Positions 60,573 through 64,000 of a stretch of 64,000 bases of DNA are shown here, piece after piece (position 1 is the stretch's first letter; each line of letters begins with the position of its first letter). The stretch is from Nectonema munidae (taxonomy: Eukaryota > Nematomorpha > Nectonematoida > Nectonematidae): positions 553,501-617,500 of the forward strand of contig JAUIRK010000883.1 of the NCBI GenBank assembly GCA_030549495.1, read 5' to 3'. The translations under genes were made by a program, and so were the position numbers. Below the pieces are notes generated by a model that was not told where the DNA came from, made no database searches, and saw only the letters and a list, made by a program, of their open reading frames with translations.

Positions 60573-60668
60573 GGGGGACGTGAGTAGGGTTGGTTAGATG
60601 CTAGATTCGATAACTCAAGGCGCAATTGTGCCTTCTCGATGAAAACACCCCAGGTACTTTACCTTTAC
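60573..60668 (+). repeat. tRNA-derived SINE, family A, internally deleted
   Basis: GGGGACGTGAGTAGGGTTGG, GATTCGATAACTCAAGG, then directly GCGCAATTGTGCCTTCTCGA and the ACTTTACCTTTAC tail. The B-box part, about 60 bp, is missing. Confidence 0.78.
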
Positions 60669-61145
60669 AATATGATGAAGGAGTTATTAATAACGAGCTC
60701 AGATAACGGATATCGCGTTCCAAACTATACAAGAGCAAACATTTATGCATGTTTATACGTTTGATAGACAGTATGAAATTTATATTTTTTTTACACTTAA
60801 AAGATACGCTTCTTAGAAGGTAAACTTTTTGGCTTTTTTGCGATATCTTCCAAAATAGATTCATTATTATCAGTAGTTTGAGGTCCGCAGCTAAATAAAA
60901 GTTTAGGAGTTGCTAAATCTAAAAAAAATATTAGGATAAGGGTCCAAAAATCTCTATATCATATTTTTACAATACTTTTGTTGTTGTTGTTAACCCCTAG
61001 ATTATGCTATCTCTATATGAGTATAATCTATCAGTTCAAAAGAAAGCTTTGTTTAAACTGATAAAGTGTTTCCATAAAAGCAAGTACTCTCAGGGAAAAG
61101 TGTAGAATTTTGTTTACACTTTCGCAGCAGCAGCGATAATCCAGT

Positions 61146-61266
61146 GTAATTTCAGACAACCCTCAAAAATCTATCTATGTATATTTATTATTTCTAGCCA
61201 TATGTAGAAGCCGTCAAAAAGCCAGCAGTAGCTTATGGTGGATTTTTGCGGGTTGTCTGAAATTAC
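61146..61266. repeat. Short inverted-repeat element
   Basis: GTAATTTCAGACAACCC at the left (reading TGTAATTTCAGACAACCCTC) is inverted at the right as GGGTTGTCTGAAATTAC, arms extending to about 27 bp with one mismatch. 121 bp, no coding frame, no clear target duplication. Confidence 0.7.
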
Positions 61267-62294
61267 AATACTTTTACCTTTTCTTACACCGGCACTCTGT
61301 GCACTAAGGGAAGTTAGATATGCTAAGATCGTTTTGATAATTTTATTTTCTATAGTTAGCTCTTAGAATACAGAAAGGGCTTCAAATAGTAACTGGCATT
61401 GCTATCGCACGATCCAATTTGATTTAAACGCTTAACCAGGCCTAAAACAGACGTTATCGCACTGAATCGATAATGTTTCGATTGTTCTACAACATAAAAT
61501 GCAATACAGTGCTATAACACACACAAAAATGAGCCGTGGTTGTAAGCTGTTCTTGTCACAAAAAGCACATAAAAGTCTTATGTCCTTCAACATATAAAGT
61601 AAATGAACTTTATAAAAACTTTTTTCTAATTTTTTCATAATTTATATTTTTTTTTGCATTTTGGGAAAAGTAAGATTTTAAACAGTGAAATGTAAAATTT
61701 AAGAAAGAGACTTTTCTTAAAATGTCTCTGCTACTTACTCATTTGCAAATTGAGGAAATGTAGTCCTATGAAACTTTTTATTTGTAAATAATATGTTATT
61801 TTTGTCATTTATTATTTTTTTAAATTATTTTACGTCTTTTTAAAAATATTTGACGAAAAGAATATGTAATTTTATATATTTTATAAAAAAAATAATATAT
61901 ATATAATATATTTTTTTGATATATTTTTGAAATTGATAAATATGTGATCGTAATTTTACGAAAATAAGTCACTATTATTAAATAAATACTCGAATATGTA
62001 TTTTATCTTTGAATATGTACCTTCTTAGTATTATATTACCTTTTAAATGACTTACTTTTTCAGGTAAGATGTAATCTTTACAATCTAAAAGTTAACAATT
62101 AAAAGTTGAAAAAGTAGAGAAGAAATGCAGTAAGAGTGTGTGTAAATACGAAGAAAAATGTAGAAAGCGAAGATTTTGAGTCCCAATACCAAATCTTTCC
62201 TTCATAACCTTCTTCAATCCTTGATAGATGAATTTTAGCTTGTAGAAAGTAGCTATTGAAGAATTCTTAGCTTTTTCAATGGAATTTCATATAT

Positions 62295-62460
62295 TTAACC
62301 CTTTGAAGACCGTGTGACACCGGAGTACCATGAAACGAAAATCGTCTGCTATAAAATTCCATTGAAATAGAAAGAAGACGATTAGTCTTAAAAATTCTGG
62401 TCCTCCTCAAAGCGTACAGATGATTTTCATTTCAAATTTTTTTGATCGTCAAAGTGCTAA
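62295..62460. mobile_element. TTAA-MITE, 166 bp
   Basis: TTAACCCTTTGAAGACCGTG at the left, GATCGTCAAAGTGCTAA at the right (TTAG complement, one base from TTAA). Boxes ATCGTCTGC and AGACGATTAG, and TTCTGGTCCTCCTC as in the 14776 copy. Confidence 0.7.
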
Positions 62461-63016
62461 AAATTGTAGAATATGGAGATCAGGAAATAAAAATAATTTC
62501 AGTCTACGTTTTGAACACTTTGACTCAACTCAAATTTCAGATAAATCCTGAATTCTCCAATCAAAAGTTTATGTAAAGTACCGGCAAAAATCTTCAAAAT
62601 TTTGCACCAGCGACAAATATTTTGCTCTCCCTTTTTGCAAACTGTTGATTGTGATCGCGAATCTAAAATCAATAAATATTTATTTAATATCGAGAACAGA
62701 GTTTTCAAATTGGAGTCACACGTTTTGAGAAGGAGTCAAAGTTGTAATTATTATTATTGCTACTCCGGCTAAATAGTTATATTCATAATTGTTGGATGGA
62801 AAAATGAATCCATGCACACTCTCCTTAGTAGCGCTCAGCGTTGCAAAACACATTATAGAATTCTTTTGCCATTTTGGTCTGACGTCCTTATTTGTAACTA
62901 ATAGAAAAAGTTTAAAGCAAATACTTTTGAAAAAATAATTCACGATAACTTTAGTGTTTGGATGATATGGCTTGGCTTAGATAAAAAGGTTATAAATAAT
63001 TATTTGAAAATCTTTT

Positions 63017-63156
63017 TTAACCCATTTAAGGCCAAGTAAAGCAGACGATATCTAAAAAAAAACGCAGACGATTTATATTCAAAGTCATTGAAAAAAGCAG
63101 ACGAAGATGAAATTACTTATGTTCCAAAATAGGAACATTAGCCGTAAATGGGTTAA
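63017..63156. mobile_element. TTAA-MITE, 140 bp
   Basis: TTAACCCATTTAAGGCCAAG at the left, TAGCCGTAAATGGGTTAA at the right, TTAA at both borders. Three boxes (GCAGACGAT, GCAGACGAT, GCAGACGAA) and palindrome remnant ATGTTCCAAAATAGGAACAT. Close to the copies at 54794 and 59170. Confidence 0.9.
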
Positions 63157-64000
63157 GACAATATAAGAAATAGACTGGACTACAAATACAGAGCAATAGA
63201 ATAACATTTTAATAATAATTTATGGCGAGGAAAATAGATCAAACATTTTGCGTTGCAACATAAAGCATGAGTGTGTACGATTCAGGACAGTTGGAGACTT
63301 GGATAATTATAAATTCATCAAAATTACAAATGGGTGGAGTCCGAGTCTCAATCGCAAAATAATTCTGACTCCAACTTCCTGAGCAAAGAAAGGAAACTTA
63401 AAACGATCCTCTCTGAGGAGGATGACACAGAATAAAACAAAGGTAGTAAAAGGGAATGACAGTGTTGTCTTCAAAGAGGGTGGTTTACATAGATACAAAC
63501 ACTTAAAAATAAATTTGTTTGAAACTGTACTTTTTTTGAATTCTTTTTATTTCAAACAAATGATCCCTCAGCACCTACTTTGCTTACATTTGGAATATGG
63601 TGGTTATCAGATTTAAGATTTCAATAATTCTTCTACAAAACTAAATTCCTCTGGAAGGCCTAATTTTTCAAATTTGTCGCTAGTAGGGCGATTTGGCACT
63701 ATGTTCCGGGTTGACACACACACAAACACTCATAGATTCCTACAATGTCATCGATTTTCGCACTGCCTTTTTTTTAGAGCTTGCTTTGTGCGCTAATTCT
63801 ACCAGATACGCGCTCTGTTCCTATGTTATTTTTGCTCAAGCCTCTTATCGATTAGATAAGAGGGATAATACTATGTGCATATTTTTTGAATATTTAATGA
63901 GGTTAAATGTCGTTTAGTATCTATTTGAAATATTGCCGATTCGCTTCTTATATACTCAAGGTCTCAATGCTGTCTTGTTTGGATTTAATTATTTTTATTC
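63157..64000. other. Probable intron of the SAC-domain gene, no exon recognised
   Basis: Short frames on both strands without domains. Includes a short (CA)n at 63715-63724. No continuation of the SAC domain was found. Confidence 0.4.

Overview
This window is AT-rich nuclear DNA from an animal, most likely an invertebrate. The evidence is a spliced, metazoan-type germline gene (a Boule/DAZ-family RNA-binding protein), a second spliced animal gene (a synaptojanin-like SAC-domain protein that runs off the right edge), GT-AG introns of 66 bp to about 10.7 kb, tRNA-derived SINEs, non-LTR retrotransposon remains and many classes of cut-and-paste DNA transposon. I cannot name the species. No rRNA, tRNA gene, CRISPR or prokaryotic operon structure is visible.

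Layout. 1-28.2 kb is gene-poor and holds a piggyBac transposase relic (2.6-3.1 kb), SINEs, a (TTC)n array, hAT-type MITEs with 8-bp target duplications, a TA-flanked pogo/Tigger-like MITE (6.9-7.7 kb), a LINE reverse-transcriptase relic (8.3-8.5 kb), a short Helitron-like element (8.8-9.1 kb), a nearly intact Tigger/pogo transposon nested inside a hAT-like MITE (16.5-19.1 kb), and about 300 bp of pure (TG)n at 24.8-25.1 kb. 28.3-42.7 kb is the boule-like gene on the + strand: eight coding exons with matching splice phases, about 749 codons, one RRM split over three exons, then a long Tyr/Gln/Ser/Pro-rich tail. 44.5-47.9 kb holds two adjacent LINE remnants on the - strand. 48.9-59.8 kb holds the first two coding exons of the synaptojanin-like gene. 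Its first intron is full of transposons: a hAT-Charlie-like element with a MITE inside it, an unclassified degraded transposase-like gene with a TTAA-MITE inside it, and several further MITEs. 59.8-64 kb is downstream intron sequence with more MITEs and SINEs and no further exon that I could recognise.

The most unusual feature is a dispersed family of short (about 100-170 bp, with a 280-340 bp relative) TTAA-flanked elements, with at least a dozen copies in 64 kb. They have CCCATT/CCCTTT termini and internal TCGTCTG boxes. Many carry an 18-20 bp perfect or near-perfect palindrome just inside one end, and its sequence differs completely between subfamilies. The TTAA flanks point to mobilisation by a piggyBac-type transposase, and a piggyBac relic lies in the same window. 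All functional statements are inferred from reading sequence by eye; no searches were run.
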